The notes below the pieces were generated by a model that saw only the letters and a program-made list of their open reading frames with translations, did no database searches and was not told the DNA's origin. From NCBI GenBank assembly GCA_947588325.1, contig CANPYH010000008.1:1-21391 (forward strand): a DNA stretch of 21,391 nucleotides, given 5' to 3'. The DNA is from an uncultured Clostridia bacterium. Its GTDB lineage: Bacteria; Bacillota; Clostridia; Christensenellales; Pumilibacteraceae. Positions 1-6,730 of this stretch are shown here, in pieces (the first letter of the stretch is position 1; each line of letters begins with the position of its first letter). The translations under genes and the position numbers were made by a program.

Positions 1-2
1 CG

Positions 3-1601
3 CTTGATAACAACGGCAGCACGCAGCAAGTTACCGTCTACTACGGCGAGGAGATAAACCTTCCGCCCGCACCGACCTCCGACAATGCCTTTGTCGGCTG
101 GTACATCGACGACACGAGGCTGCTGCCTTACTCGATATGGGAGTATGCGGATAACAAGACGGCAACGGCGCGTTTTGTCCGACCTTCAGAAGCGATAAAG
201 TTCGACGTAAACTATAACATCGAACAGGCGGACGGCACCTTTGTTCGCGGAGGGGATAATCAGGTCGGCGGCTATACGGCTTACGGCGTGGACGGCGAGA
301 CGGTTAAGATAGACTCGCGCAAGTTCGGTTCCAAGTTCGACGGGTATTATTTCGACGAGAGTGGCAGCGGGGAAGCGGCTAACAGCCCCTTCGAGGTCGT
401 TCTGTCGCGGGGAGCGAGCTATGAGCTTAACTACTATTTCCGTCGCGACAGGTACTCCTATACGCTGAATATCGACGAGGACCGCATAACGTTCACGGCG
501 CGGTGGGGACAGACTATAGAACTGGATCCGCCGTATAAAGCGGGTTACGAGTTTGACCGTTGGCAAGGTATCGCAAACTCGGCGACTTTCCAGAGCACGA
601 CGGGTACTTTCGCTATGCCGCAATCGGACGTATTTTTGACCGCGTATTGGTCACAGCAACCGAATACTTATCGGGTAAGTCTTGACGGAGAATTCGCTTT
701 CAACATAACGTACGGTAATGCAATAGAGCTGTCGGACAGAGCCAAACTCGATCTGGATGACACTTTCGCCAACAGGTTCCTCGGGTGGAGTTTGGACGGC
801 GAAATAGTTATTAAATCGGACGAGATCGACACTGTCCGAAGGTGGCTGATAGACGGCGGCGAGCGGATAAGCGCGGGCGAATACCGCCTCGACCTCGTTG
901 CGGTTTGGCAGCCCATAGACGTTGAGTATGATATCGAGGTTTATCTCGAAGGCGCGGACGGCAACTTCTTTAAGAATGCGCAATACTCAAGCAAGGCATA
1001 CGGCTATGTCGATAGCACGGTATATATCGACCCGTCCTCGATATTGGCCGGATTGCCGAATGGTTACGAGTTCGATACTACGCAGCCGAATAAGCTGTTC
1101 TCCACACTCGACGACGATCCGAGAACGGTTTTGCGCGCATACTTCAAGCGCACGGAGTACATCGTGACCTACTATGTCGCAGGTAAGACCGAGACGAGAT
1201 CGTTGGGCTGGGGCAAGTCCGTGCCGCAAATAACCGTTACGGGCTACGTGATAGACGGCTGGCACAGAAACGGCGTGACCTTTGACATTGCGAGCGAAGT
1301 TATGCCGCAGGACGCACTGACGCTTATTGCGGACTGTCACGCTAAAAAGTACAGCCTGACCTTTGTGAATAACTACAACGGCTTTGACGCGACAGAGGCG
1401 GAGTACGGCTCTGCGTTCGATTTCGCCGAGCTCGCGATGGACAGCGGCGATAACGTGTTTGTCGGGATAGTGGTAAACGGAGCCTTTATTTCCAAGGAAG
1501 AACTTTTACAAAAGACCGCCTGGGATATAGACGGCGGCGCCGAGAGCGACGGAAAGTATGAGCTGATCGTGCTGATTGTATGGACGAAAGAGGGCGAATA
1601 A
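3..1601 (+). CDS. Flg_new/InlB B-repeat surface-type protein, 3' part
   Basis: The reading frame is open from base 3, so this is the C-terminal 532 residues of a larger protein whose start lies outside the window. It is built from degenerate repeats of about 65 to 90 residues with the Listeria-Bacteroides (Flg_new, InlB B-repeat) pattern: a tyrosine-led beta strand, a YG or WG turn, a hydrophobic stretch, an F-x-GW or F-x-RW motif, then a strand ending in A-x-W. Clear units end at TAYW near base 650, AVWQ near 910 and IVWTK at the end. Such repeats are beta-grasp-like modules in secreted or surface proteins, often adhesins. The visible end has no sorting motif, membrane helix or SLH domain and stops just after the last repeat, so any anchor must be N-terminal. 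The exact ligand cannot be told. The family call is good; the repeat count (about six) is approximate. Confidence 0.8.
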   Translation, partial: LDNNGSTQQVTVYYGEEINLPPAPTSDNAFVGWYIDDTRLLPYSIWEYADNKTATARFVRPSEAIKFDVNYNIEQADGTFVRGGDNQVGGYTAYGVDGETVKIDSRKFGSKFDGYYFDESGSGEAANSPFEVVLSRGASYELNYYFRRDRYSYTLNIDEDRITFTARWGQTIELDPPYKAGYEFDRWQGIANSATFQSTTGTFAMPQSDVFLTAYWSQQPNTYRVSLDGEFAFNITYGNAIELSDRAKLDLDDTFANRFLGWSLDGEIVIKSDEIDTVRRWLIDGGERISAGEYRLDLVAVWQPIDVEYDIEVYLEGADGNFFKNAQYSSKAYGYVDSTVYIDPSSILAGLPNGYEFDTTQPNKLFSTLDDDPRTVLRAYFKRTEYIVTYYVAGKTETRSLGWGKSVPQITVTGYVIDGWHRNGVTFDIASEVMPQDALTLIADCHAKKYSLTFVNNYNGFDATEAEYGSAFDFAELAMDSGDNVFVGIVVNGAFISKEELLQKTAWDIDGGAESDGKYELIVLIVWTKEGE

Positions 1602-2180
1602 ATGGACTATCTCGTACTTGATGTGGAAACGCCCAACTCCAAAAACGACAGCATATGCTCAATAGGCGTGCAACTGCTTACCGACGATACGGTGACGGAC
1701 GAGTGGTATACACTCGTTGACCCCGAGGACCGCTTCGACGACTTTAACGTCTCCATTCACCGCATAACTCCCGACATGGTAGTCGGCGCGCCTAAATTCG
1801 AGGAGATATGGGGGCGAATACGCGGGTACTGCGATACGCGGATATTTGTAGCGCATAACGCGAGGTTCGACCTCACCGTCATAGCCAAAGCGCTTATCAG
1901 CAGGGGACTGTCTCTCCCGCAAATACGCTACATTTGCACCGTGGACCTCGGTCGGCGTATTCATTACAACTTCGCCAATGTCAAGGGGGATCTGGTACTG
2001 TCCAACTTCTCGCGGCACCTCGGCGTGGAACTGACCGAGCACCACAACGCGCTCTATGATACCCGCGCGTGTTCGGGCATATTCCTCCGCCTGATGGAGA
2101 TGTATTGCTTCGATCCTCTCGATTACGTTAAGATATATACATATCGCCCCAAGCCTGACAACAAATATCCGCGCATATAA
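1602..2180 (+). CDS. DEDDh 3'-5' exonuclease domain protein (DnaQ/RNase T superfamily)
   Basis: This 192-residue protein is essentially one exonuclease domain. The four acidic positions and the general-base histidine are visible: D7 and E9 in LDVETP, D90 in HNARFD, and H148 with D153 in HNALYD (the H-x4-D of the DEDDh subclass). Proteins of this type remove nucleotides from 3' ends with two metal ions, as proofreading subunits or as stand-alone DNA/RNA trimming enzymes. There is no polymerase, BRCT or helicase part, so it is stand-alone; substrate is unknown. The ATG directly abuts the TAA of the upstream repeat protein, and an AGAGGG ribosome site lies inside that gene's end, so the two are probably co-transcribed. 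A hairpin terminator follows. Confidence 0.85.
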   Translation: MDYLVLDVETPNSKNDSICSIGVQLLTDDTVTDEWYTLVDPEDRFDDFNVSIHRITPDMVVGAPKFEEIWGRIRGYCDTRIFVAHNARFDLTVIAKALISRGLSLPQIRYICTVDLGRRIHYNFANVKGDLVLSNFSRHLGVELTEHHNALYDTRACSGIFLRLMEMYCFDPLDYVKIYTYRPKPDNKYPRI

Positions 2181-2192
2181 TTTCTGTAAACA

Positions 2193-2223
2193 AAAAAGGA
2201 ACGCTCGTTAACAGCGTTCTTTT
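2193..2223. terminator. Bidirectional intrinsic terminator
   Basis: A 7-bp perfect stem (GAACGCT at 2199-2205 with AGCGTTC at 2213-2219) has a 7-base loop. It is flanked by an A-run on the left and a T-run on the right that extend the helix, so it can stop transcription from both sides. It sits between the convergent exonuclease gene and the NimA-like gene. Confidence 0.8.
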
Positions 2224-2253
2224 CGGTATTATGTGTGTAATAGTATGATCGGG

Positions 2254-2724
2254 TTAATCTATCGGCAGGTTTTTCTTTCCCGTGACGGAATGCAAGGTGA
2301 TCTTATACACTGCGGTACGGTCGAGATAGCCGCACCTGCCGAGCGGGAAGTCGGAGCGACTGTAATGTTCGAGTATGAGGGATAGACCGCGCAGCTTTTC
2401 GTCGCCCTTTGCTTTCTCGATTTTACCGAAGCCGATTACGCTCTCGTATCTCGCCGTAATGCCCGTGCGCGTCTCTTCGACCTTGTAAAAAATATCCGCT
2501 TCGACGCAGACGCTCGGATCCTTCGCGATAAGGTCGGTTTTAAGCCCTCTCTCCGCGCCGTGAATATACAACACGGGCAGTTCTCCGCCGAAGTCCGCGC
2601 CGAAAGAGAGGGGGACGACATACGGGCACTCGCCGCCGCTTAAACCGATACGGATAGTATCGCACCGCTTGAGAATGTCGATGATTTCCCGTTTGTCCGT
2701 AATTTCTCTGTCCGTTCTGTTCAT
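2254..2724 (-). CDS. NimA-like pyridoxamine 5'-phosphate oxidase-fold flavoprotein
   Basis: This 156-residue protein has the layout of the 5-nitroimidazole reductase/PNPOx-like split-barrel family: the N-terminal REITD-x-REIIDIL segment, the first strands of the barrel with PYVVPLSFG, an IHGAERG loop at the usual flavin-phosphate contact position, and a C-terminal strand ending VYKITLHSVTGKK. Members bind FMN or a similar cofactor and reduce small molecules; some give nitroimidazole resistance, but most have no known substrate, so resistance should not be assumed. The ATG at 2724 has a GAGG ribosome site about eight bases upstream. It lies 13 bases behind the DUF1934 gene on the same strand and is probably read from that gene's promoter, ending at the shared terminator. 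Confidence 0.85.
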   Translation of the reverse strand: MNRTDREITDKREIIDILKRCDTIRIGLSGGECPYVVPLSFGADFGGELPVLYIHGAERGLKTDLIAKDPSVCVEADIFYKVEETRTGITARYESVIGFGKIEKAKGDEKLRGLSLILEHYSRSDFPLGRCGYLDRTAVYKITLHSVTGKKNLPID

Positions 2725-2737
2725 ATAAGCCTCGGTA

Positions 2738-3127
2738 TCAGTCGCGATATTTGCACCTGATAAACAGCTTGAAGGTCTGCGAATTATCTTTGCCCGCGAA
2801 AATGTCGTATATCAGCTTAATATCGATATCCTCCTCACTCTCGGCAAAATGCACGAGGGAGGGGGTGACCTTCATGCGCATAACTCCGAAAGGCGTGCCT
2901 ATGTCGAGGGAGCGTTCGTTACCCTCGCAAAGCATGAGCGCGTACTCCTCTTTGCCCTTCTTGGAGATGGAGACGATACCGTCCGACACGCCTATAACAT
3001 AAGCGTCGCCGCTCATGGCGTAGGAAATATTCAGGCTGTTCCCGACTCGGGAAACCGTGCTCTCGGAAACGAAGATGGGCTCGCCGTCCTCTTCGTCCCT
3101 GATGTATATCGTCGCGTTCCGTTCCAT
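2738..3127 (-). CDS. DUF1934 family (YwiB-like) beta-barrel protein
   Basis: A 129-residue protein resembling DUF1934/YwiB, a small lipocalin-like barrel of unknown function common in Firmicutes. It has alternating beta strands, a central run ending GTPFGVMRMKVT that matches the family's TPFG turn, and a closing IYDIFAGKDNSQTF strand pair. The longest open frame begins at a TTG at 3166, but that TTG is the first half of a perfect -35 box and the next codons include the -10 box, so translation cannot start there. The ATG at 3127 is chosen; another ATG at 3133 is likely upstream of the transcript start. No Shine-Dalgarno sequence precedes it. First gene of a two-gene unit with the NimA-like gene, divergent from spoVT. 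Confidence 0.75.
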   Translation of the reverse strand: MERNATIYIRDEEDGEPIFVSESTVSRVGNSLNISYAMSGDAYVIGVSDGIVSISKKGKEEYALMLCEGNERSLDIGTPFGVMRMKVTPSLVHFAESEEDIDIKLIYDIFAGKDNSQTFKLFIRCKYRD

Positions 3128-3136
3128 ACGCATATG

Positions 3137-3166
3137 ATTATACGCCCGCCGTCCGCGCCCTGTCAA
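3137..3166 (-). promoter_or_regulatory. Consensus sigma-A promoter of the DUF1934 gene
   Basis: On the minus strand TTGACA (3166-3161) and TATAAT (3142-3137) are both perfect and are 18 bases apart. The expected transcript start is 3128-3130, only one to three bases before the ATG at 3127, so the mRNA would be leaderless or nearly so. Confidence 0.85.
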
Positions 3167-3185
3167 GCGGGAAGGGGGACAGTGC

Positions 3186-3214
3186 GCATAAATACGACAT
3201 TTTGCGCCATAATA
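3186..3214 (+). promoter_or_regulatory. Sigma-G-like promoter of spoVT
   Basis: GCATA (3186-3190) and CATAATA (3208-3214), 17 bases apart, fit the forespore sigma-G consensus (GHATR and CATNHTA), and there is no sigma-A -35 at the right spacing. In Bacillus subtilis spoVT is a sigma-G gene. The last T of CATAAT lies seven bases before the ATG at 3220, so the expected start of transcription is the A of the start codon. Confidence 0.6.
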
Positions 3215-3219
3215 ATCGT

Positions 3220-3756
3220 ATGAAAACGAACGGAATAATAAGAAAAGTGGACGGTCTCGGCAGGGTGGTAATTCCCCGCGAGTACAGAAAGTTGCACAGG
3301 ATATCCCTCGGAGATCCCATGGAAATATCCTGCCTCGACAACGGCGAAATAATATTGAAGAAAATGGATATGACGCTCACTCTCGAAGAGTTGTCCTTCA
3401 ATGCGATCCGCATACTCTCCGAAAACATATCGGGTAGCGTGCTGGTCTCCAACCTCGAAAAATGGTTAGGCGGGAGCGGACAGGCAAAGGGTATGTTCAT
3501 AGGCAAGGAGATACCCGAAATAGTCAGGAAGCACATTCTCGCGCGAAAGGACTATTCGATTTGCGATGTAAACGAGGCGGATGGATTCGACGTACGTTTT
3601 GCCGAGCCGACCGCGCTCCTCGCCGAGCCTGTCGCGGGAGACGGCGACGTTTTCGGCGCGTTGTATATCACGGGCAAATCGACAATATCTCCCGAAGAAA
3701 TCGCACTGCTTAAAACCGCAGCAAGTATTTTGGGAACTTCTTTGCAAAAATTTTAA
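3220..3756 (+). CDS. spoVT: Stage V sporulation protein T, AbrB/GAF transcriptional regulator
   Basis: The 178-residue product has the same length as Bacillus SpoVT. The N-terminal 50 residues are an AbrB-type swapped-hairpin DNA-binding domain (GIIRKVDGLGRVVIP, then GDPMEI), and the remaining 120 residues form a GAF-like domain ending in LLKTAASILG. In Bacillus it adjusts the sigma-G regulon in the forespore. Because AbrB/GAF proteins also occur outside sporulation, the name rests on the full-length two-domain match and the sigma-G-like promoter. The ATG at 3220 is chosen over the in-frame TTG at 3202, since the latter lies inside the promoter and MKTNGIIRKVD is the usual start. No ribosome site precedes it. 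The next gene, secG, has its own promoter. Confidence 0.88.
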   Translation: MKTNGIIRKVDGLGRVVIPREYRKLHRISLGDPMEISCLDNGEIILKKMDMTLTLEELSFNAIRILSENISGSVLVSNLEKWLGGSGQAKGMFIGKEIPEIVRKHILARKDYSICDVNEADGFDVRFAEPTALLAEPVAGDGDVFGALYITGKSTISPEEIALLKTAASILGTSLQKF

Positions 3757-3775
3757 TATATTCCGCCTCTAACGC

Positions 3776-3804
3776 TTGCAACTCGCCGAATTCTGTGTTA
3801 TAAT
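3776..3804 (+). promoter_or_regulatory. Sigma-A promoter of secG
   Basis: TTGCAA (3776-3781) and TATAAT (3799-3804) are 17 bases apart. The expected transcript starts near 3811 and carries an AGAGG ribosome site (3824-3828) six bases before the secG ATG. Confidence 0.8.
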
Positions 3805-3834
3805 CATTCAGTTGAAATTAAGCAGAGGTTTGAA

Positions 3835-4098
3835 ATGAACGTTTATAACATTATCAGAACAGTAATATTGATAGCGGAAGCGGTACTTGCCGTGGCGCTG
3901 ATCGTGACGATATTCTTTCAGCCCGCCAATACTACGGGTATCAGCGCGATAGATAATACCGAGACTTATTATACCAAGAACAAGAAGAAATCGACGGAGG
4001 GCATCATGAAGATGGCGACGATAATCATCTCCATAACGATGGCTGTGCTTGCGGTTGTGTTCTTCGTTCTTTTGGCTATCGATAAATCGGGCGTGTGA
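3835..4098 (+). CDS. secG: Preprotein translocase subunit SecG
   Basis: An 87-residue protein with two membrane helices (about residues 5-28 and 57-82) joined by a short polar loop containing GISAIDNTETYYTKNKKK, matching the usual size and two-helix form of SecG. SecG is the small, non-essential partner of SecY and SecE that eases SecA-driven export across the cytoplasmic membrane. The loop of family members commonly carries a G-x-x-G-x-x-G-like turn; here it is reduced. It has its own promoter and a good ribosome site. A hairpin terminator follows before rnr, the normal neighbour of secG in Firmicutes. Confidence 0.88.
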   Translation: MNVYNIIRTVILIAEAVLAVALIVTIFFQPANTTGISAIDNTETYYTKNKKKSTEGIMKMATIIISITMAVLAVVFFVLLAIDKSGV

Positions 4099-4114
4099 AA
4101 AAAGAAAATAGTCG

Positions 4115-4145
4115 GGGCAGCGGTAATCACCGTTGCCCTTTTATT
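4115..4145 (+). terminator. Intrinsic terminator or attenuator between secG and rnr
   Basis: A 10-bp stem with one G-U pair (4115-4124 with 4129-4138) has a 4-base AATC loop and is followed by TTTTATTTA. It lies between secG and the ATG of rnr, leaving only about 14 bases from the stem to the rnr start. It should lower rnr expression from the secG promoter. Confidence 0.75.
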
Positions 4146-4152
4146 TAGCATT

Positions 4153-6120
4153 ATGAGGAAAAACAAAGAAAAATCTTCGCGGCGGTCGAAAAAAACAGTC
4201 GCGTTCCATAGCGGCGTAAGCGCGCAGCCCGTAACCGTCGTCGGTACATTCCGCGGTACGGGCAAAGGTTATGCCTTCCTTACTCCCGACAGCGGGGGCG
4301 AGGACTATTTTATTCCGCCCGTCGGCATGGGCGGCGCACTCAACGGAGACCGCGTTACCGCCGAAATACGCACGGGAATCAACGGCAAAGCCGAGGCGTT
4401 CGTCCTCGACGTTATATCCCAGACGACGGTATATGTTGTCGGCACATACGCCGAGAGCAAAAGCGGCGAGCCTGTGATCGTCCCCGACGACGGAAAGGTT
4501 TGCCGCCTCTTCCACATAGATAACAAGCGTTCCCTCAAACCCAAGCCCGGTTATAAGGTCGTCGGCGTGCCCTATGAGAGAATGGGCGACGCGTTATACG
4601 GGGACTTGATCGAGGTGCTCGGCGAGCCTAATAAAAAGAGCGTCGATATGCTCTCGGTCGCGCGGGCATATGGGCTGACCGAGGAGTTTCCGCCCGAGGT
4701 GGAAGCGGTGGCAAGAAGCGTAGGCTTCGAAGTTACCGAAGAGGATAAGGCGGGGAGGGAGGACTTCCGCGGCGACGTCGTGGTTACCGTCGACGGCATC
4801 GACGCCAAAGACCTCGACGACGCAATAAGCGTTCGCAAGGAAGGTCGGAAATATATACTCTCCGTGCATATAGCCGACGTCTCGCACTATGTCAAGGAGA
4901 ACGGCGTGATAGATAAAGAGGCGTTCCGCCGCGCTACCAGCGTTTATTTTCCCGGCTTCGTCTTTCCCATGCTGCCCCGCGAACTGTCCAACGGCATATG
5001 TTCGCTTAATCCACGCACGGACAGGCTCACGCTCTCCTGCATCATGGAGATAGACGAGAGCGGAAGTATTATTAAATCCCGCGTAACAAAAGGGTTAATA
5101 AACACCCGCCGTCGCATGAATTACGACAATGTCGCCGCCATACTCGAGGGAGACGAGAAAGAACGTGCGGAAAACGCCGACGTGTGCGAAATGCTCGACC
5201 TTGCGAAGGAGCTTGCCGTCTTGCTTAACAAAAAGCGCAAAGCTCGCGGCAGCATAGACTTCGACATCCCCGAAAGCAAGATCATACTTTCCGACGATGG
5301 CGTGTGCGTGGGCGTGGAATTATACGAACATAAAATCAGCCACATGGTCGTCGAGGAGTTTATGCTCGCTGCTAACGAGAGTATCGCGGCAATGTTCGAC
5401 AAGTTCAAGGCGCCCTTCGTATACCGCGTGCACGAAACGCCTCCTTCCGAGAAGGAGCTTGCGTTTATAGACTATCTCGAAAGCCTCGGGATCAGTTTCA
5501 GCGGGGGCGGACCGATGGAGTACGCCCAACTTCTCGAACGGGTCAAGGGCACGCCGAACGAGCGAGCCGTCGCCCGCGTGGGATTGAGGGCAATGGCGAA
5601 AGCGGTCTATAAGACCAAGGACATCGGTCACTTCGGGCTTGCGCTCAAGCACTATTGCCACTTCACGTCGCCCATTCGCCGTTATCCCGACTTGCAGATA
5701 CACAGAATTATCTCCGACTATCTCGCTCACGGCGGGGAATATATCAAGAAATACGCCAAGACGGTTGTAGCCTCGGCGGCGCAGAGTACCGCTCGCGAGC
5801 AGGTCGCGCTTACGGCGGAGAGACGCGCGGACGATATCAAGAAAGCCGAGTATATGCGCGCGCATATAGGCGAGACCTTCGACGCGGCTGTGTCCTCCGT
5901 TACGGAATGGGGCGTGTTCGTCGAACTCCCCAATTCCATCGAGGGATTAGTCAGGCGGGAAACCTTGGGCAGAGCGGCGGAGTATAACGATAAACTCCAC
6001 ATCATGAAAGCGGAGGGGGAGACGTACTTCATCGGCCGCAGCCTTCGGGTTAAGTGCGAAGCCGCCGAAAACGGTAAGGTGACCTTCTCGGTGGTAAGGG
6101 AAGAACAAGCGGATAATTAA
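4153..6120 (+). CDS. rnr: Ribonuclease R (RNB family 3'-5' exoribonuclease)
   Basis: The 655-residue product degrades structured RNA processively from the 3' end and in bacteria takes part in RNA turnover and trans-translation. In order: a lysine/arginine-rich tail (1-20), a cold-shock OB domain (about 25-75, GKGYAFL), a second OB domain, the RNB catalytic domain (about 206-525) with the aspartate cluster D217-D223 (DAKDLDD), the signature HFTSPIRRYPDL near 503-514, and a C-terminal S1 domain (573-650, EWGVFVEL). It is shorter than the Bacillus (about 780) or E. coli (813) enzymes because the N-terminal winged-helix and the basic C-terminal tail are missing. ATG 4153 is the first usable start after the secG stop; no ribosome site is visible. 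smpB, often next, is absent; a terminator follows. Confidence 0.93.
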   Translation: MRKNKEKSSRRSKKTVAFHSGVSAQPVTVVGTFRGTGKGYAFLTPDSGGEDYFIPPVGMGGALNGDRVTAEIRTGINGKAEAFVLDVISQTTVYVVGTYAESKSGEPVIVPDDGKVCRLFHIDNKRSLKPKPGYKVVGVPYERMGDALYGDLIEVLGEPNKKSVDMLSVARAYGLTEEFPPEVEAVARSVGFEVTEEDKAGREDFRGDVVVTVDGIDAKDLDDAISVRKEGRKYILSVHIADVSHYVKENGVIDKEAFRRATSVYFPGFVFPMLPRELSNGICSLNPRTDRLTLSCIMEIDESGSIIKSRVTKGLINTRRRMNYDNVAAILEGDEKERAENADVCEMLDLAKELAVLLNKKRKARGSIDFDIPESKIILSDDGVCVGVELYEHKISHMVVEEFMLAANESIAAMFDKFKAPFVYRVHETPPSEKELAFIDYLESLGISFSGGGPMEYAQLLERVKGTPNERAVARVGLRAMAKAVYKTKDIGHFGLALKHYCHFTSPIRRYPDLQIHRIISDYLAHGGEYIKKYAKTVVASAAQSTAREQVALTAERRADDIKKAEYMRAHIGETFDAAVSSVTEWGVFVELPNSIEGLVRRETLGRAAEYNDKLHIMKAEGETYFIGRSLRVKCEAAENGKVTFSVVREEQADN

Positions 6121-6155
6121 CGGGTGAAATACAGCCGCCAAAGGGCGCGAAACAC

Positions 6156-6182
6156 AAGACCGGGTTACAAACTCGGTTTTTT
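6156..6182 (+). terminator. Intrinsic terminator after rnr
   Basis: ACCGGGT (6159-6165) pairs with ACTCGGT (6171-6177), with one G-U pair and a 5-base loop; flanking A and T bases lengthen the stem, and six T's follow at 6177-6182. It separates rnr from the division operon. Confidence 0.8.
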
Positions 6183-6212
6183 CTATGCGTTTGGGGCAAA
6201 TCTGAAAAAAAT

Positions 6213-6246
6213 TGGAAAAAAATGGTCAAAAGGGGTTGACAAGGGT
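6213..6246 (+). promoter_or_regulatory. Four 10-bp-phased GG motifs, candidate MraZ operator
   Basis: TGGA, TGGT, GGGT and GGGT begin at 6213, 6223, 6233 and 6243, exactly 10 bases apart, so they face the same side of the helix. A GGGG at 6193-6196 is in the same phase one gap further up. MraZ is known to bind short GG-containing direct repeats with about 10-bp periodicity upstream of its own gene. The third and fourth motifs overlap or flank the -35 box. The match to MraZ sites is inferred. Confidence 0.55.
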
Positions 6247-6264
6247 TATAATCTATGGTAGAAT
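6236..6264 (+). promoter_or_regulatory. Sigma-A promoter of the mraZ division operon
   Basis: TTGACA (6236-6241) and TAGAAT (6259-6264) are 17 bases apart. A TATAAT at 6247-6252 is too close to the -35 to be used with it. The expected transcript begins near 6271 and has AGGAGGG at 6281-6287. Confidence 0.8.
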
Positions 6265-6295
6265 GAAGAAAATTTATGAAAGGAGGGAGTCCGCG

Positions 6296-6730
6296 GTGTT
6301 TTTAACAGGAAGAAGCTATCATCAGATAGACGACAAGGGCAGAATAAGAATACCAGTAAAATTCAAGGACAGTCTCGGCTCCACTCCATATGTGACCGTG
6401 GGAAAGAACGGTTGCTTAAACATTTTCCCGAAAGACGAGGCGGAGAGAATACTCAGCGAAAGCTACGGCGATGTAAGCGGTTTTGCCGACGACCCCCGTC
6501 TCGATTCCATGAGAAAGATATTCTCGCTCGGCGATTTCATCGAAGAGGACAAGCAGGGTAGAATTGCTCTGCCGCCCTATCTCGTCGAGAAAGCGAAGAT
6601 TGTCAAGAATGTAGTTACTATCGGCATGCGTAATCACGTCGAACTCTGGGCTGAAGAAGTCTGGGAGGATTACGACAAGTCGATCGACCTCGAAGAGAGT
6701 TTCAAGAGCGCCGCAAAGGCAAAGAGCTGA
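6296..6730 (+). CDS. mraZ: Transcriptional regulator MraZ
   Basis: A 144-residue protein with two SpoVT/AbrB-like repeats, each showing the D-x-K/Q-GRI signature (DDKGRIRIP at the start and EDKQGRIALP in the second half). MraZ binds DNA as a multimeric ring and controls the division and wall operon it heads. A GTG at 6296 is chosen as start: it has AGGAGGG eight bases upstream and gives the family-typical beginning VFLTGRSYHQIDDKGR. The frame stays open up to 6212, but that stretch contains the promoter and ribosome site. The stop overlaps the rsmH start by one base. Phased GG motifs over the promoter suggest autoregulation. Confidence 0.93.
   Translation: MFLTGRSYHQIDDKGRIRIPVKFKDSLGSTPYVTVGKNGCLNIFPKDEAERILSESYGDVSGFADDPRLDSMRKIFSLGDFIEEDKQGRIALPPYLVEKAKIVKNVVTIGMRNHVELWAEEVWEDYDKSIDLEESFKSAAKAKS

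Noticed and set aside
4096..4153. Stop read-through making a SecG-RNase R fusion
   Set aside because: Frame and sense codons allow it, but the spacer also forms a good terminator hairpin and secG plus rnr are normally separate. Kept only as part of a finding.
5320..5865. A 181-codon minus-strand frame inside rnr
   Set aside because: It lies opposite the catalytic RNB domain and has no motif, promoter or ribosome site.
6212..6295. An upstream start for mraZ at 6212
   Set aside because: It would translate through the -35 and -10 boxes and AGGAGGG; GTG at 6296 gives the family-typical N-terminus.
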